Shown here one piece after another: positions 35,002 through 45,910 of a stretch of DNA of 64,000 bases (the stretch's first letter is position 1; the number at the start of each line of letters is the position of its first letter). A model generated the notes under the pieces. That model worked only from the letters and a program-made list of their open reading frames with translations. It ran no database searches and had not been told where the DNA came from. Source of the stretch: Corynebacterium occultum (lineage in GTDB: Bacteria > Actinomycetota > Actinomycetes > Mycobacteriales > Mycobacteriaceae); NCBI RefSeq assembly GCF_009734425.1, contig NZ_CP046455.1, forward strand, positions 2,542,001-2,606,000, given 5' to 3'. The position numbers and the translations under genes are program-made.

Positions 35002-37761
35002 CTACTTCTGGGGCTGGGCACCCGGCTGGGGGCCGGGCTCACCTTCGTTGTTGCCGGAGTCCGTGGGGGTTACGCGACCCTCATCGATGAGGCGGTCCAG
35101 TTCTTCATCGGTGACCCGATCAGTTTCCGGAACATCGCCGTCAGCGGCGGCGTCGACATCCTGGATGGCCTCGGCAGCCTCAACGGAGAGCTCGGAGAAC
35201 TCGCCCTCCGGCAGCGGCTTCGGACGCGGGGTGAAGTTGAACTTCGCCGCGGTGATGTCCTTGTCCTCGCCATCCCAGCCCTCGACATCCACGGTGACGA
35301 TCTCGCCGGCACCGAGCTCGCCGTAGAGCATCTTCTCGGAGAGAACGTCCTCGATCTCGCGCTGGATGGTGCGACGCAGCGGTCGGGCACCCAGCACCGG
35401 GTCGAAGCCACGCAGGGCCAGGAGAGCCTTGGCCTTGTCCGTGAGCTCGATACCCATGTCCTTGGCTACCAGCGCATTGGCCACGCGGTCGACGAGCAGC
35501 TCCACCATCTGGACGATCTGATCGCGGGTGAGCTGGTGGAAGACCACGATCTCATCGATACGGTTGAGGAACTCAGGGCGGAAGTGCTTCTTCAGCTCAT
35601 CGTTGACCTTGTTCTTCATCCGGTCGTACTGGGCATCGGAGTCCGTTTCGCTGGAGCCACTGAAGCCCAGGCCGACAGCCTTGGAGATGTCAGCGGTACC
35701 CAGGTTCGAGGTGAAGATCAGAACGGTGTTCTTGAAGTCCACGACCCGACCCTGACCATCGGTGAGTCGACCCTCTTCCAGCACCTGCAGGAGGGTGTTG
35801 TAGATCTCCTTGTGTGCTTTCTCGATCTCATCGAAGAGAACCACGGAGAAGGGCTTGCGGCGGACCTTCTCGGTCAGCTGGCCACCCTCTTCGTAGCCGA
35901 CGTATCCGGGGGGAGCACCGAAGAGACGGGAAGCGGTGAAGCGGTCATGGAACTCACCCATGTCGATCTGGATCAGGGCGTCATCCTCACCGAAGAGGAA
36001 CTCAGCCAGGGCCTTCGACAACTCGGTCTTACCCACACCGGAGGGGCCGGCGAAGATGAAGGAACCGGAGGGACGCTTCGGGTCCTTCAGACCGGCACGG
36101 GTACGACGGATCGCACGGGAGACGGCCTCAACAGCCTCGTTCTGGCCGATGATGCGCTTGTGGAGCTCCTCTTCCATGCGCAGCAGACGGGAGGACTCCT
36201 CCTCGGTCAGCTTGAAGACCGGGATACCGGTCCAGGCACCGAGAACCTCGGCGATCTGCTCTTCGCCGACCTCGGCGATCTCCTCCAGGTCACCGGAGCG
36301 CCACTGCTTCTCCTTCTGAGCACGCTCCTCGCCCAGCTTGCGCTCCTTATCGCGCAGGCCAGCCGCCTTCTCGAAGTCCTGGGCGTCGATGGCCGCTTCC
36401 TTCTCACGGCGGACATCGGCGATGCGCTCATCAATCTCACGCAGACCCTCCGGCGCGGTCATGCGCTTGATGCGCATCCGGGCACCGGCCTCATCGATGA
36501 GGTCAACGGCCTTATCCGGCAGGAAGCGGTCGTTGATGTAGCGGTCGGCAAGGTTCGCAGCCGCAACCAGGGCACCATCGGTGATGGACACGCGGTGGTG
36601 CGCCTCGTAGCGGTCACGCAGGCCCTTCAGGATCTGGATGGACTCCTCGACGGAGGGCTCCGGAACCTGAACCGGCTGGAAACGACGCTCAAGTGCCGCG
36701 TCCTTCTCGATGTGCTTGCGGTACTCATCCAGGGTGGTGGCACCGATGGTCTGCAGCTCACCACGGGCCAGCTTCGGCTTCAGCAGCGAGGCTGCATCGA
36801 TGGCACCCTCGGCAGCGCCCGCGCCGACCAGGGTGTGGATCTCATCGATGAAGAGGATGATGTCACCGCGCTGGTTGATCTCCTTGAGCACCTTCTTCAG
36901 GCGCTCCTCGAAGTCACCGCGGTAACGGGAACCGGCCACCAGGGAGCCGAGATCCAGGGAGTAAACCTGCTTGTCCTTCAGGGTCTCCGGGACCTTGCCG
37001 TTGACGATGTCCAGGGCGAGGCCCTCAACCACGGCGGTCTTACCGACGCCGGGCTCACCGATGAGCACCGGGTTGTTCTTGGTACGGCGAGACAGCACCT
37101 GCATGATGCGCTCGATCTCCTTGGTACGACCCACCACCGGGTCAAGCTTGCCGTCGCGGGCAGCCTGGGTCAGGTTGCGGCCGAACTGGTCCAGCACCAG
37201 GGAGTTGGAACGGTCCCCGCCCTGGCCACCACGGCCACCACCGGCACCGCCGGGGGCGGAACCCGCACCCACCGGGCCGGGGCCACCGGCCTGCGGCGCA
37301 TCCGGCTCATCATTCTGGCCACCCTCATAACCGGAGAGCAGCTGGATAACCTGCTGCCGCACCCGCGGCAGATCTGCGCCGAGTTTAACCAGCACCTGTG
37401 CGGCGACACCCTCACCCTCACGGATGAGGCCGAGCAGCAGGAATTCGGTGCCGATGTACTTATGGCCCATCTGCAGGCCCTCCCGCAGGGAGAGCTCCAG
37501 AACCTTCTTGGCACGCGGGGTAAAGGGGATATGACCGGTGTGGGGCTTGGAACCCTGACCGATGATCTCCTCCACCTCCTGGCGCACTGCATCCAGGGAG
37601 ATACCCATGGACTCCAGGGCCTTGGCGGCGACGCCTTCACCCTCGTGGATCAGACCGAGGAGAATATGTTCGGTTCCGATGTAGTTGTGGTTAAGCATGC
37701 GCGCCTCTTCCTGAGCCAGGACGATGACGCGGCGTGCGCGGTCAGTGAATCTCTCGAACAT
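35002..37761 (-). CDS. clpC: ATP-dependent Clp protease ATPase subunit ClpC
   Basis: AAA+ unfoldase feeding ClpP1P2. 919 residues. Two Clp N repeats (residues about 1-150, [19 protein letters not shown] first), first AAA domain with Walker [14 protein letters not shown] near 215, a UVR coiled middle ([20 protein letters not shown]), second AAA domain with [14 protein letters not shown] near 560 and [16 protein letters not shown], and a C-terminal tail of about 90 acidic residues that is probably disordered. A glycine-rich linker ([13 protein letters not shown]) follows the N-domain. Alone in its transcription unit; ATG 37761 follows the weak ribosome site GGGGT. Stress control by ClgR and SigH is known in corynebacteria, but I do not see a clear ClgR box. 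Confidence 0.98.
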   Translation of the reverse strand: MFERFTDRARRVIVLAQEEARMLNHNYIGTEHILLGLIHEGEGVAAKALESMGISLDAVRQEVEEIIGQGSKPHTGHIPFTPRAKKVLELSLREGLQMGHKYIGTEFLLLGLIREGEGVAAQVLVKLGADLPRVRQQVIQLLSGYEGGQNDEPDAPQAGGPGPVGAGSAPGGAGGGRGGQGGDRSNSLVLDQFGRNLTQAARDGKLDPVVGRTKEIERIMQVLSRRTKNNPVLIGEPGVGKTAVVEGLALDIVNGKVPETLKDKQVYSLDLGSLVAGSRYRGDFEERLKKVLKEINQRGDIILFIDEIHTLVGAGAAEGAIDAASLLKPKLARGELQTIGATTLDEYRKHIEKDAALERRFQPVQVPEPSVEESIQILKGLRDRYEAHHRVSITDGALVAAANLADRYINDRFLPDKAVDLIDEAGARMRIKRMTAPEGLREIDERIADVRREKEAAIDAQDFEKAAGLRDKERKLGEERAQKEKQWRSGDLEEIAEVGEEQIAEVLGAWTGIPVFKLTEEESSRLLRMEEELHKRIIGQNEAVEAVSRAIRRTRAGLKDPKRPSGSFIFAGPSGVGKTELSKALAEFLFGEDDALIQIDMGEFHDRFTASRLFGAPPGYVGYEEGGQLTEKVRRKPFSVVLFDEIEKAHKEIYNTLLQVLEEGRLTDGQGRVVDFKNTVLIFTSNLGTADISKAVGLGFSGSSETDSDAQYDRMKNKVNDELKKHFRPEFLNRIDEIVVFHQLTRDQIVQMVELLVDRVANALVAKDMGIELTDKAKALLALRGFDPVLGARPLRRTIQREIEDVLSEKMLYGELGAGEIVTVDVEGWDGEDKDITAAKFNFTPRPKPLPEGEFSELSVEAAEAIQDVDAAADGDVPETDRVTDEELDRLIDEGRVTPTDSGNNEGEPGPQPGAQPQK

Positions 37762-38669
37762 CTGTTACCCCTAACCTTCACGGTCTATTTAATGTCACCC
37801 ACTTTAACGTTCGGGCGGGGCAATTCCTTGCAGGTTAGTGGGAGGAAAGGGCCGAAAGCCCCCTCGAAAGAGGCATCTGTGCAGGTAGGGGGAACATTCT
37901 TGAGGTGTACGCCGGTAGCGAACAGCGACATATAAGGCACCCCGACCCCTTTAACCCGGCTCTTACCGTCGACCCCACGTTGCCCGAAAGTTCACCTGGG
38001 GCAATAAAGACGCCCCGAACGCCCTCCGCTAGACCGCATTTCAACAGGGGATACCCGCCATTAAGTGGCATGTAACATACTCGAGCGATACTGCTATATA
38101 TAGGCCCGGTTCCACCTTGAAGCTGGGAGCGAGACCTGACAGTGACGGGAATTACGCTTCCCACCACTCCCCCACCCGCGGAAAAGGCGAGCCGAGAGCC
38201 TCAATCACTGAAATTCGCCTGACGAAGAGCAAATTAAAGTTAGGCAAATGCTCAGCAATGGGACTTTTCTCTCTATTTTTCGCAAAAGTTTCTCCTGACA
38301 ATCGACAAAGAATGTCTAATCACCCCCTCAGTTGGTCGCCCGTTCGGATTAATGAATCAACTTTTCCTTAATCATCGAAACGATTGCATTCATGTCACAA
38401 AATGGGCATAACCCCTGCTCATAAGAGCTTTTTCAGTGCTTTTTCGATATTTTCAACCATCCGTTCGGGTGAAAAACTTTGACGGATCAGCAGACAAAAA
38501 ACTGAGAAGTTCCCTAAGGTGTAGCTCAGCGACTGAGTCGCCAGGCATTGCGTCAAGATAAGAACTTCTTTAAGTAATTTTCTTTTCGCGGTGGACTTTC
38601 CTTGCTGGCCCAAAGGCTCGGCCTCGGGTCTTCCAACCCACACCGATTTATCTTCAGGAGTTTCAACTC
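37762..38669. other. 0.9 kb non-coding region between clpC and cspB
   Basis: The stretch is visibly more AT-rich than its surroundings from about 38200 on, and no ORF in it has convincing codon use or a ribosome site. Near clpC (minus) GGAAT at 37827-37823 and GTT at 37808-37806 resemble SigH elements but with a 15-nt spacer. A TATATATAGG run sits at about 38097-38106, and an inverted repeat CTCAG-CGA-CTGAG at 38525-38537. It probably contains the clpC promoter and a long cspB regulatory/leader region. Whether it marks the left border of an inserted S-layer cassette cannot be seen here. Confidence 0.55.
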
Positions 38670-40223
38670 ATGTTCAAGAACCGTCTCCGCACCGCCGCTC
38701 TCGCCGGCGCCGTCGCTGTTGCCACCGGCATGACCGGCATGGCCGTCCCCGCTGTCGCACAGACCGCCATCGATGGCGTTAACAACCAGGATGGCTCCGC
38801 TGCCGCCCCGGTTACCGCACAGAACATCACCGAGGTCCAGCTGCGCACCAAGACTGATGCCACCGCTGCCTACCTGGCTGCTCTGCAGGATCCTTCCAAC
38901 GACCTGCAGGCACTCATCACCGAGTACATCGACCTCGGTTCCGATGGCTTCGACCCCTCCGAGGAAGCTGCCCGCATCGCTTTCGAGGACGCTGAGGCTG
39001 ACGCCGCTGCCCAGCTGGCTACTTCCGCCCAGAACATCAAGGATGCTCGCGCATCTGTGCTCTACGCTCTGGAAAAGGATCAGGCTGCTACCGAGGCTTG
39101 GGACGCACTGGTTAGCAACCTGAATGGTGCAGTTGAGGTCCTCAACCCCCCCGCGCCGAATGCTGTCACCTCCGAGAACAACCTGATCGAGCGCACCAAC
39201 GACGCTAACACTCACGTTGACGAGTTCCAGACCCTTCCCGCGCTGACTGATCTGGAGGGCGAGTACCTCCACTTCGGCTCCCCCGTCACCAACAACCCGG
39301 TCGATCGGGACACCGCTCACAGCGCATACGAGCAGCTGAAGGAACTCAAGGCTGAGGTTGACCGTCAGTACGAGCTCGCTGGCATCTGGAACATCGACAC
39401 TGACGATGGCCAGTACATCAACCGCGAGCACATGGCCGCTTTGGAAGCCCTGAAGATCGAGCTCGACGCCCGCTTCGACTCCGCCAAGACCGTCTACGAT
39501 GCAGCTGTTGCCGCTAACCGCGAGGCTCAGAAGACAGACGTACTGGTTCGCCAGCTCTTCCTGGAGCGCGCAACCGCTCAGCGCGACACCCTGCGCGCCG
39601 TCGAGGCTGTCCTGTCCACCACCGCTCGCTTCGTTGAGCTTCACCAGGACGGCACCCTCTACAACGATGGCGACGAGACCGTCACCCTCGCTTCCCTCTA
39701 CTCCGAGGCAATTGACGCTGCTATCGAGGGCGTCGACTACAACCTGCCGCTCCTGGCAGACGCCGATCAGGCCACCGTCGACTACTTCCTGGCCTGGGAG
39801 TCTGATCTGACCAACAACAACGATGGAGATCAGTACAAGGTCGAGAAGGCTGAGTTCGCGGTCACCACCTACCAGAACCTCCGCGAGAACTCTCGCATTT
39901 GGCAGGACGAGGTCAAGAAGGTTGAGGCCATCGACGCTCAGCTGAAGGCTCAGGGCGAGGCTGCTGCAGCCGAGGCTGAGGCTCTGGCCGCAGAGAAGGA
40001 TCGCCTTGCTAAGGAGGCTGAGGCTGCAGCTGCTCTGCAGAAGCAGATCGCCGAGGCTCTCCAGGCTATCGCCGAAGGCAAGAACAACACCCCGGCTCCC
40101 ATCGAGAACGGTTCCACCGGTTCCTCCGAGAACACCGGCATCATCGGCCTGATCGCTGCCATCGGCGGCATCGTCGGCCTGATCGCTGTTGCTTTCCCCT
40201 TCATCCAGGACTTCCTGCGCTAA
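38670..40223 (+). CDS. cspB: PS2-type S-layer protein
   Basis: Secreted surface-layer subunit, 517 residues. A signal peptide of about 30 residues ends in VPAVAQ. The mature chain is acidic, nearly all helical, with long Ala/Glu-rich coiled coil (KAQGEAAAAEAEALAAEKDR region at about 430-465) and one strongly conserved-looking core, TDVLVRQLFLERATAQRDTL near residue 290, that I recall from C. glutamicum PS2. The C-terminal hydrophobic anchor IIGLIAAIGGIVGLIAVAF is the PS2-type outer-membrane anchor. AGGAG lies 9 nt before the ATG. Low use of rare codons suggests very high expression. A terminator follows at 40287-40321. Confidence 0.92.
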   Translation: MFKNRLRTAALAGAVAVATGMTGMAVPAVAQTAIDGVNNQDGSAAAPVTAQNITEVQLRTKTDATAAYLAALQDPSNDLQALITEYIDLGSDGFDPSEEAARIAFEDAEADAAAQLATSAQNIKDARASVLYALEKDQAATEAWDALVSNLNGAVEVLNPPAPNAVTSENNLIERTNDANTHVDEFQTLPALTDLEGEYLHFGSPVTNNPVDRDTAHSAYEQLKELKAEVDRQYELAGIWNIDTDDGQYINREHMAALEALKIELDARFDSAKTVYDAAVAANREAQKTDVLVRQLFLERATAQRDTLRAVEAVLSTTARFVELHQDGTLYNDGDETVTLASLYSEAIDAAIEGVDYNLPLLADADQATVDYFLAWESDLTNNNDGDQYKVEKAEFAVTTYQNLRENSRIWQDEVKKVEAIDAQLKAQGEAAAAEAEALAAEKDRLAKEAEAAAALQKQIAEALQAIAEGKNNTPAPIENGSTGSSENTGIIGLIAAIGGIVGLIAVAFPFIQDFLR

Positions 40224-40286
40224 ATCAACTGCCCCGCTGATGTGGGACATGTGGTGAGCAAAGGAATCCGCCGAAGGCGATAAAGT

Positions 40287-40321
40287 ACCGGGCTCCCAAG
40301 TCATTGACTTGGGAGCCCGGT
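40287..40321 (+). terminator. Terminator of cspB
   Basis: ACCGGGCTCCCAAGT pairs with ACTTGGGAGCCCGGT and is followed by TTTCGTTTT; a strong rho-independent terminator. Confidence 0.92.
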
Positions 40322-40425
40322 TTTCGTTTTCTCCCTGACGTTGGGCAGAAACTCCACTCCCCTGACATGGCAACGACGTCGGCCGAACAGATGCTGGCTT
40401 AAGTGGTATTCCCCAGGACAGAACA

Positions 40426-40474
40426 AAGAAGGCACCCTCTTCGTACCGGGCTGGTACGAAGAGGGTGCCTTCTT
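40426..40474 (-). terminator. Terminator of the LuxR-type gene
   Basis: A 22-bp perfect stem (arms 40426-40447 and 40453-40474) with a 5-nt loop lies just downstream of the minus-strand HTH gene and is followed on that strand by TTTGTTC. Confidence 0.88.
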
Positions 40475-40499
40475 CTGATGTGAAGAGTGACTTGAGGCC

Positions 40500-40739
40500 T
40501 TAAAGGCTGTAGAGCTTGTCCTGCATCAGACGGATCATCAGATCAGATTTGGTGCTCGCAGAGCGACCGACGCTCATGTACTTGCCACGAACTCGGGCGA
40601 TGTGGGTGCGGATTGTATCTTCCGAAACCCCCAGTTCTTTCGCGGCTTCGCGCTTTGAAGTAGAGGAAAACCAAGTGAGCACAACTTCTAGTTCTCGCTT
40701 ACTCAACTGCGGAGCAACCAGCTCATCACTTTGCAACAT
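40500..40739 (-). CDS. Stand-alone LuxR-type (GerE-like) HTH regulator
   Basis: 79 residues from ATG 40739, which has GGGAGG 6 nt upstream; the frame is open to a TTG at 40757 but that start has no ribosome site. The whole protein is one LuxR-C HTH domain: LSKRELEVVLTWFSSTSKRE, then AKELGVSEDTIRTHIARVRG and a Lys-rich end. There is no receiver or ligand domain, as in GerE. It sits tail-to-tail with the S-layer gene, each having its own terminator. LuxR-type RamA is known to activate cspB in C. glutamicum, but RamA is larger and encoded elsewhere; this one may be a local regulator. Confidence 0.85.
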   Translation of the reverse strand: MLQSDELVAPQLSKRELEVVLTWFSSTSKREAAKELGVSEDTIRTHIARVRGKYMSVGRSASTKSDLMIRLMQDKLYSL

Positions 40740-42551
<1,812 letters not shown>

Positions 42552-42630
42552 AGACGGTGGATGATGCCCTGCGTGGGGCGTCGTCAAGCATCTTCGATAT
42601 TCGATCCAGCTGATCTGGACACTCTCCACA

Positions 42631-42684
42631 CCCTGTACCCCACCGCATTCACCCCCGGATGCGGCAGGCTACAGGGGGTTTTCC
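42631..42684 (+). terminator. Terminator downstream of guaB1
   Basis: Nested stems CCCTGTA/TACAGGG (42631-42637, 42670-42676) and CCGCAT/ATGCGG (42643-42648, 42659-42664) are followed by GGTTTTCC. Confidence 0.6.
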
Positions 42685-42814
42685 TGTGGCAGATGAACCA
42701 TCCCTGATGAAGGGCTCGGCTTTCGCTTTAAATAACGGGGTAACCACGGCAAAGTTCAGGGGCGCCGAGTACGGTGGCACCCATACCTTTCCCCGGAATC
42801 TAGAAAGGCCTTCC

Positions 42815-43453
42815 ATGAAAAGGCTCACCCCTCGTTTCCTCACCACTGTGGCCCTGGCTTCCACTCTCGCTCTGGGGGCCTGCTCCAGTGCTGAGGAGGC
42901 GGACTCTGAACCCACCTCCTCCACCACTGTGACCTCCTCCCTCGAGGAAACCACCACCGAAGCCACGGAAACCGAGACGGAGACCGAGAGCTCCGAGTCC
43001 GAGGAACCCAGCAGCGAGGCATCCTCCGCTAAGGAATCGAACCCTGCGGACGCCCCGGCAGAGGATGAGGCTGAGGCTCCTGCCTCGGCGCGCGATAACC
43101 AGCCCCAGCCCCAGGCGCAGGCCCCTGCCCCGGCTCCCGCACCGCAGGAACAGCAGGCCCCCGCTCCGGAGCAGGCCGCACCACAGCAGAATAGCCCTGC
43201 CAGCCGGGATGCCGTCATCGGTGGTCTGGCGACTGCCGCCCAGGCTTCCGGGGAGGATGTGAACTCCATTCCCCCGGAGATCCTCAACGGTCTTTATGGC
43301 TGCCTGGCTGACAACCTGATCTCCCAGGGCGCGAATGATCTCACCCACGCCATCGCCAATGTGGAGGACAGTGCCTTGACTCCGCAGCAGAGCCAGCAGA
43401 TGCAGGTCGCCTCTGAGACCTGCTACGGCCAGCTGATGAACCAGTTCGGCTAA
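42815..43453 (+). CDS. Lipoprotein with Ser/Thr/Glu and Pro/Ala/Gln linker
   Basis: 212 residues from ATG 42815 (AAAGG upstream). The signal peptide ends in lipobox LALGAC. Two low-complexity segments follow: Ser/Thr/Glu (residues about 25-80) and Pro/Ala/Gln (about 95-130), together a long flexible spacer. The C-terminal 75 residues form a small domain with two Cys (LNGLYGCLADNLI, ASETCYGQLMNQFG) that may pair, likely the functional head at or beyond the cell wall. No family recognised. The gene stands alone with its own hairpin downstream. Confidence 0.8.
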   Translation: MKRLTPRFLTTVALASTLALGACSSAEEADSEPTSSTTVTSSLEETTTEATETETETESSESEEPSSEASSAKESNPADAPAEDEAEAPASARDNQPQPQAQAPAPAPAPQEQQAPAPEQAAPQQNSPASRDAVIGGLATAAQASGEDVNSIPPEILNGLYGCLADNLISQGANDLTHAIANVEDSALTPQQSQQMQVASETCYGQLMNQFG

Positions 43454-43482
43454 TTCTCCGGCGAAACCTCAGCAGGGCATAA

Positions 43483-43523
43483 ACCGCGCCCCCTGCGCCA
43501 GTACCTGGTGCAGGGGGCGCGGT
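43483..43523 (+). terminator. Hairpin, likely terminator of lipoprotein gene
   Basis: ACCGCGCCCCCTGC at 43483-43496 pairs perfectly with 43510-43523; the tail after it is weakly T-rich. Confidence 0.65.
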
Positions 43524-43535
43524 GGCCGTTGGGCG

Positions 43536-43549
43536 GGGCGTCGATAAGC
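43536..43549 (+). repeat. Recurring 14-mer GGGCGTCGATAAGC, copy 7 (exact)
   Basis: Exact copy in intergenic DNA, 13 bp after the hairpin at 43483-43523. Confidence 0.65.
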
Positions 43550-43722
43550 GCCGGCACGGATGGACAGCATGGCGGGTCTTTCCGGTCTCGGGGCCCTTCC
43601 TATGGAGGTGGGCACGACAGGGGGTCAGAACCTCATCATCAGCTATATCTGCGCCCTGTACCCCCGCCATTTCCGCACCATAATGCCCTATTAATGGACT
43701 GGGATTTAGATGCATGATATGT

Positions 43723-43728
43723 TATAAT
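43723..43728 (+). promoter_or_regulatory. Consensus -10 TATAAT of the MFS-CBS gene
   Basis: A perfect TATAAT, inside the inverted repeat GCAT-N11-ATGC (about 43712-43730), which could be a repressor operator. Confidence 0.55.
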
Positions 43729-43808
43729 GCTCTGTGGCCCTTTGGCCATTATGGCGCATCGATGACACGACACGCGAGGTCTCTAGAAGTACCTTCTGAC
43801 ACGGCACG

Positions 43809-43818
43809 GTCGATAAGC
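43809..43818 (+). repeat. Recurring oligomer GTCGATAAGC, copy 8 (10/10 core)
   Basis: Exact core copy in the leader of the MFS-CBS gene, 29 bp before its ATG; the four bases upstream (CACG) differ from the extended consensus. Confidence 0.6.
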
Positions 43819-43846
43819 CTTTCCCCCGCCGAAAGTCAGGAAATCT

Positions 43847-45790
43847 ATGCCTCCATCTCAAACGACCCCTGTGCATTCCCAAAGACGTGCTGTGTGGATG
43901 ATTGCGGTCGCTGCCGCCGCCGCCTTCCTCGCCACCTTCAATGAAACCTTCCTCAATGTGGCTTTCACGCCCATCATGGCGGACTTCAATGTTGATGTGA
44001 ACACCGTCCAGTGGCTGACCACCGGTTACCTGCTGGTTGCCGCCGTGTTCGTCCCGGTCTCCAATGTCCTCTACCACCGATTCCCCACACGGCCGCTATT
44101 CGTCGCCGTTGTTGCGATCATGGTGGTTGGTTCGGTGGTGGGAGCTCTCGCCCCGACCTTCGGTGTGCTGCTCATCGCACGTCTGCTGCAGGCCATCGGC
44201 ACGGGCCTCCTCACGCCCATCGGCATGAACATCACCCTGGCTGTCTCACCGCGCGAGAAGCTGGGTCTGAACATGGGCATCATGGCCGCAATGACCACGC
44301 TTGGGCCGTCACTGGCGATCGTGCTGTCCGGCGCACTGCTGACCGTCGCACCGTGGACCACTCTGATGTGGGTCTTCGGTGGCCTCACCCTCCTCGTGCT
44401 GATTGCCGGCGGAATCATTCTGCGTAACGTTGCTGCCCTGGGCCGCCCGGTTCTGGACATCCTGTCCTTCCTGCTCGTGGCAATCGGCCTGGTCGGCATC
44501 CTCTACGGTGTGTCCGCTGCCTTCGGTGGCGCCGCCCTCTACGCCGGCATTTCCGCCGTCGTCGGACTGATCGCAATGTGGCTCTTCGTCATCCGCCAGC
44601 GTCGCATCGAACATCCCCTGATCGACCTGCGGCCGTTCTCCAACGCCCCGTTCGTCATCGGCGTTCTGATGACCATGCTCGGCCTGGTGTTCGTCTTCGC
44701 CATGAACGTCATCATCCCGCTGTTCCTGCAGTCCGCCCGCGATATGTCGCCGCTGGGTGCTTCGCTCACCCTGGCACCGGGTATCCTCCTCACTGTTGTG
44801 GCGGGTCCCCTGGCCGGCCGTCTCTTCGACCGCCACGGTGGCCGTTGGTCGATCCCCCTCGGGTTCCTGATCATGGCTATCTTCGTCACTCTGGTGGGAG
44901 TGGCCGCTGGCTATTCCTCCATCCTGCTCTTCGGTCTGCTCTACGTTCCCGCTGTGCTGGCTACCGCGCTGGTCATCGGGCCCTCACAGACCTTCGCGCT
45001 GTCCCAGCTCGACCGTGAAACCAGTCCGCATGGCGTCACGGTGGTCTCCACCAGCTTCCAGATCGCCGGTTGTGTGGGCACCTCACTGGCTGCCGGTATC
45101 TACGGCGCTCTGACCGCCTCGAACATCAACGCTGGAAACAGCGAGGTCGATTCCTTGCTCACCGGTTTCCGTGGTGCCGTGGCCCTGGTGGTCATCACCT
45201 CGATCATCGGCATTATCCTGGCATTCCTCGCCCACCGCTCGGCACAGTCCCAGCGTTCGGCTGAGACAGCCCAGGCTGCGCAGAGCCAGGACAACACTGT
45301 TGAGTCGATCATGAAGACCGATGTGTACGCCCTGTCCTCTGATCAGACTGTGCTGAGTGCTCTGCAGACCTTCGCGGAACGCGGAATCTCCGGAGCACCC
45401 ATCCTCAACGCGGATGGCTCCCTGGCGGGTTTCCTCTCCGATGGTGACGTCATGCGTTACCTCTCGGCAACCCACCCCTCCTCCACCTCCATCTATTCCT
45501 ACGCGATCGGTGCTGATGACGACCTGGCCCAGGCCATGTCCGATCTGGCAGGCCTGAATGTCATGAAACTGGCCACCCGCGACGTGCTCACCATCGATGT
45601 CAGCTCATCGATCCCTGACGCCGTTGCCGCATTGTCTGATGCGAATATCAAGAAGGTACCGGTGATACGCGGTGAGAATGGCCCCGTCGTCGGCATCATG
45701 AGCCGCTCGGCAATCAACCGCCTGGCGATCGCCAGCTACCTCAACTCCCGTGATGAGCTGCTGCAGATGGCGGATGCCACGGCAAACTGA
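43847..45790 (+). CDS. MFS multidrug-type transporter with C-terminal CBS pair
   Basis: 647 residues. Residues about 15-470 form a 14-TM DHA2-type exporter (FNETFLNVAFTPIMADF in TM1, QWLTTGYLLVAAVFVPVSN, and motif C at MTTLGPSLAIVLSGALL). From about 485 a cytoplasmic tail carries two CBS motifs (VESIMKTDVYALSSDQTVLS, ISGAPILNADGSLAGFLSDG; then VLTIDVSSSIPDAVAALSDA and VPVIRGENGPVVGIMSR). CBS pairs bind adenine nucleotides or c-di-AMP and usually gate the attached protein. AGGAAA lies before the ATG. The fusion suggests export gated by a nucleotide; disA in the same window makes c-di-AMP a candidate, but that is inference. Confidence 0.9.
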   Translation: MPPSQTTPVHSQRRAVWMIAVAAAAAFLATFNETFLNVAFTPIMADFNVDVNTVQWLTTGYLLVAAVFVPVSNVLYHRFPTRPLFVAVVAIMVVGSVVGALAPTFGVLLIARLLQAIGTGLLTPIGMNITLAVSPREKLGLNMGIMAAMTTLGPSLAIVLSGALLTVAPWTTLMWVFGGLTLLVLIAGGIILRNVAALGRPVLDILSFLLVAIGLVGILYGVSAAFGGAALYAGISAVVGLIAMWLFVIRQRRIEHPLIDLRPFSNAPFVIGVLMTMLGLVFVFAMNVIIPLFLQSARDMSPLGASLTLAPGILLTVVAGPLAGRLFDRHGGRWSIPLGFLIMAIFVTLVGVAAGYSSILLFGLLYVPAVLATALVIGPSQTFALSQLDRETSPHGVTVVSTSFQIAGCVGTSLAAGIYGALTASNINAGNSEVDSLLTGFRGAVALVVITSIIGIILAFLAHRSAQSQRSAETAQAAQSQDNTVESIMKTDVYALSSDQTVLSALQTFAERGISGAPILNADGSLAGFLSDGDVMRYLSATHPSSTSIYSYAIGADDDLAQAMSDLAGLNVMKLATRDVLTIDVSSSIPDAVAALSDANIKKVPVIRGENGPVVGIMSRSAINRLAIASYLNSRDELLQMADATAN

Positions 45791-45823
45791 GCCGTAGCGA
45801 CAACACGCCATTGATGGTGAAGT

Positions 45824-45858
45824 AGGCCGGGTCCCGTTGGACCTGGCCTGCTTTTTTA
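45824..45858 (+). terminator. Terminator of the MFS-CBS gene
   Basis: AGGCCGGGTCC pairs with GGACCTGGCCT (one G-T pair) and is followed by GCTTTTTTA. Confidence 0.88.
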
Positions 45859-45910
45859 TGTGTGCAGAGAACACCCAGCGCAGCCCTATCACCTGCGTTA
45901 ACCTGAACCA

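Larger units (their letters stand above)
43454..43846. other. Intergenic region between lipoprotein and MFS-CBS genes
   Basis: Contains a hairpin at 43483-43523, two copies of the recurring GTCGATAAGC oligomer (43540 and 43809) and a promoter with TATAAT at 43723-43728, giving a leader of roughly 110 nt. GCAT and ATGC flank the -10 as an inverted repeat. No ORF supported. Confidence 0.6.

Noticed and set aside
37770..37790. Weak iron-box-like string just before clpC
   Set aside because: Only 13 of 19 positions match, the right half is poor, and clpC is not an expected iron target.
37800..37830. SigH-type promoter for clpC
   Set aside because: GGAAT and GTT are present but the spacer is 15 nt, shorter than usual, so I mention it only as a possibility.
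34870..37935. 1021-codon open frame on the plus strand
   Set aside because: It is exactly antisense to clpC, whose protein motifs are unmistakable; long antisense frames are expected from GC-rich third positions.
38117..38371. 84-codon frame in the gap before cspB
   Set aside because: No ribosome site, atypical composition and no recognisable pattern.
38519..38545. String GTAGCTCAG resembling a tRNA D-arm
   Set aside because: No acceptor stem, anticodon arm or T-loop can be built around it.
38553..40373. 606-codon frame on the minus strand
   Set aside because: Antisense to the S-layer gene; the apparent Leu/Val/Ser-rich protein is the mirror of Ala/Glu/Asp codons.
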